DNA of 64,000 nucleotides from Adineta vaga (Eukaryota > Rotifera), in the NCBI GenBank assembly GCA_021613535.1, contig CP075494.1, positions 5,952,001 through 6,016,000 on the forward strand. The letters are read 5' to 3'. Position numbers and translations under genes: made by a program. Shown here piece after piece: positions 62,530-64,000 of this stretch. How positions within the stretch are numbered: the stretch's first letter is position 1; each line of letters begins with the position of its first letter. The notes under the pieces were generated by a model that saw nothing but the letters and a program-made list of their open reading frames with translations, did no database searches and had not been told where the DNA came from.

Positions 62530-64000
62530 TTATGAAAAATCTCGATCAGGAAAGACAGCTGGTGCAATACATGTCCATACATACAATGCCACACATAACC
62601 AACTCGATACAATTTTAACCCAAAGCGATGCTAGATTATTATTATATGTATGGAAATCTTTTGCTGGCGCATACCAACTATAAAAAAAGAAAACAATCAA
62701 ATATTATCAAAAGAAATTCATTTCTCTCGTTACTTTGTTAATGTCATCATTGCATATAATGTTGCTAATAAAAACATTAAATGAAATAATGAATAATTAT
62801 ATTTAATTGAACCACGTTCGTCATCATAAACGTGTTGATGATGTTGTTCATCTTTTCCTAAGATCCATTTATCATCAGTAATTGAATTGACCAATTGTGC
62901 ATCATCTAATATTGTTGAATCGATCGATGATGATAAGAATAATTTTTTTGCACGACTATTACGTGAAGTGGTTACAACTGAATAGAAAAGTGTACAAATA
63001 AAAAGAATTAAACCAAGAATTGTTATTGGATCAGATAAATTTTGTTGTCGAATGGAATTTGTCAATAATGTCGAATTTGTTGGATGAATTATCGAAGAAA
63101 AACTTGGATTACATCGACTATCTGGATTATTACTCATTGCTGACCATGTATAATATATCACATAAAGACTTACAAATGATGATTGAAGAAGACCACACGA
63201 AGAATTATATTCTCGAACACATGGTAGAATTGATATGATTGATAATATCACACATAAACAAAGATTAAATGAAATAAAAAAAGTATGTAAACGACAAATG
63301 AATCGATCTGGAGCATAATAAATATAAAATAAAATGACAGCTGTGATTGTTACAATGTAAAAAAGAAAAGTAAAAAATAATAAACCATAGCCATGTTTTT
63401 TTGAACCTGATTCAACTTGATCAACCCAGGATTCATTCCAGCTAAATAAACAAAGATTTTTTATGAGATTTAAATCAATTCCAAATACTTACGAATGAAC
63501 GAAATCAATGGAAAAAAGTAATTGCACAAGAATAAACTAGTATAGAAAGAAATGTTCGTAGAAAGAAATCAGGACGAGTTTTACTTACAAAAAATCCACC
63601 AATTAATCCAACAATCATAAATGCATAATCAAAACCAGTATTTGGAATAAAAAAAGCTGCTACTATTAAACCAATTGCGATTAATATTTTAAATGCCCAA
63701 AAACCATTTTGTATTTTAGCTCTAAAATCATTCGAATTTCTTACTTTTATCATCTAAATAAACCGAAACTTTCAACAATCGAAAACACTTTCGAAACACT
63801 TAACTTACTACTAATGATAAAATACCAAAGAATAATGTTAAACCAAATGAAAGACGATAAACAGCAAGTGAACCAATAACTTTCGAGCAATCAATTATTG
63901 TTAATAATTGTTTATCTAATGCTGTATTTTTACATAAAGCAGGAATTTTATGTAGAAAATTTTCGAGGCCAGGTATTAGCATAATACACGATGTGATTAA
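62530..64000 (-). CDS. SERINC family membrane protein (5' end beyond window)
   Basis: Minus-strand gene, 3' part only: exons 64000-63809 (open to the edge), 63753-63589, 63536-63493, 63441-62734 and 62677-62530, about 419 residues here. SERINC proteins are multi-pass membrane proteins linked to serine-derived lipids and scrambling. Diagnostic stretches are SCIMLIPGLENFL near the visible start, RAKIQNGFWAFKILIAIGL, IPNTGFDYAF, SWNESWVDQVESG, YIYYAPDRFICRLHTFF, and the C-terminal YAMMTLTNWYAPA rebuilt across the last intron. The end, SSWLCVALYVWTCIAPAVFP, also fits. Missing is only the first part (the early TM and the usual Cys-rich start). The 64000 edge lies inside an exon, in frame. Confidence 0.93.

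Overview
The window looks like animal nuclear DNA, most likely from a rotifer, and a bdelloid such as Adineta or Rotaria is my best guess (inference). The DNA is AT-rich. Most introns are only about 45-75 bases with GT..AG ends, and genes are packed on both strands. The gene set is metazoan: TRPM channel, Fringe, muscarinic receptor, SERINC, CTDNEP1, Staufen and Cdc25. Several start codons follow a splice-acceptor-like AG directly, as expected where a spliced leader is added in trans. I saw no rRNA, tRNA, CRISPR array, transposon ORF or telomere repeat.

Left part, 1-19810, plus strand: a 22-exon TRPM-type cation channel (1553-6641), an RGG-rich Ro60-like von Willebrand A protein (7217-9167), a single-exon Fringe-type glycosyltransferase (10407-11399), a 4.2 kb gene-poor block, and a muscarinic-type acetylcholine receptor with a third cytoplasmic loop of roughly 800 residues (15616-19810).

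Middle, 20171-32072: an unrecognised 447-residue protein, AMMECR1 and mitochondrial GrpE on the minus strand. Then on the plus strand come an EF-hand nicotinamidase, a rhodanese plus dual-specificity phosphatase, and a very short Cdc25.

Middle right, 34697-50328: a peptide-receptor-like GPCR, a Gfo/Idh/MocA oxidoreductase (possible horizontal acquisition), a secreted VIT-vWA protein, a small cysteine-containing secreted peptide and the nuclear-envelope phosphatase CTDNEP1 (Dullard). These are followed by a coiled-coil protein, a Rho-family GTPase, a RanBP2-type zinc-finger protein and a Staufen-like dsRNA-binding protein.

Right end, minus strand: a DEPTOR-like protein (two DEP domains and a PDZ), a 5 kb gene-poor block, an ABCB9/TAPL-like half transporter, and the 3' part of a SERINC gene that runs off the edge.

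The genes do not form one pathway. Exon models were built by hand from splice signals, and reading phase was checked across every junction. The most noteworthy items are the giant receptor loop with altered TM6 contacts, the invertebrate DEPTOR-like gene, the minimal Cdc25 next to another rhodanese-fold phosphatase, the shared trans-splice-like start contexts, and the candidate transferred oxidoreductase. I found no convincing wholly new biological system.
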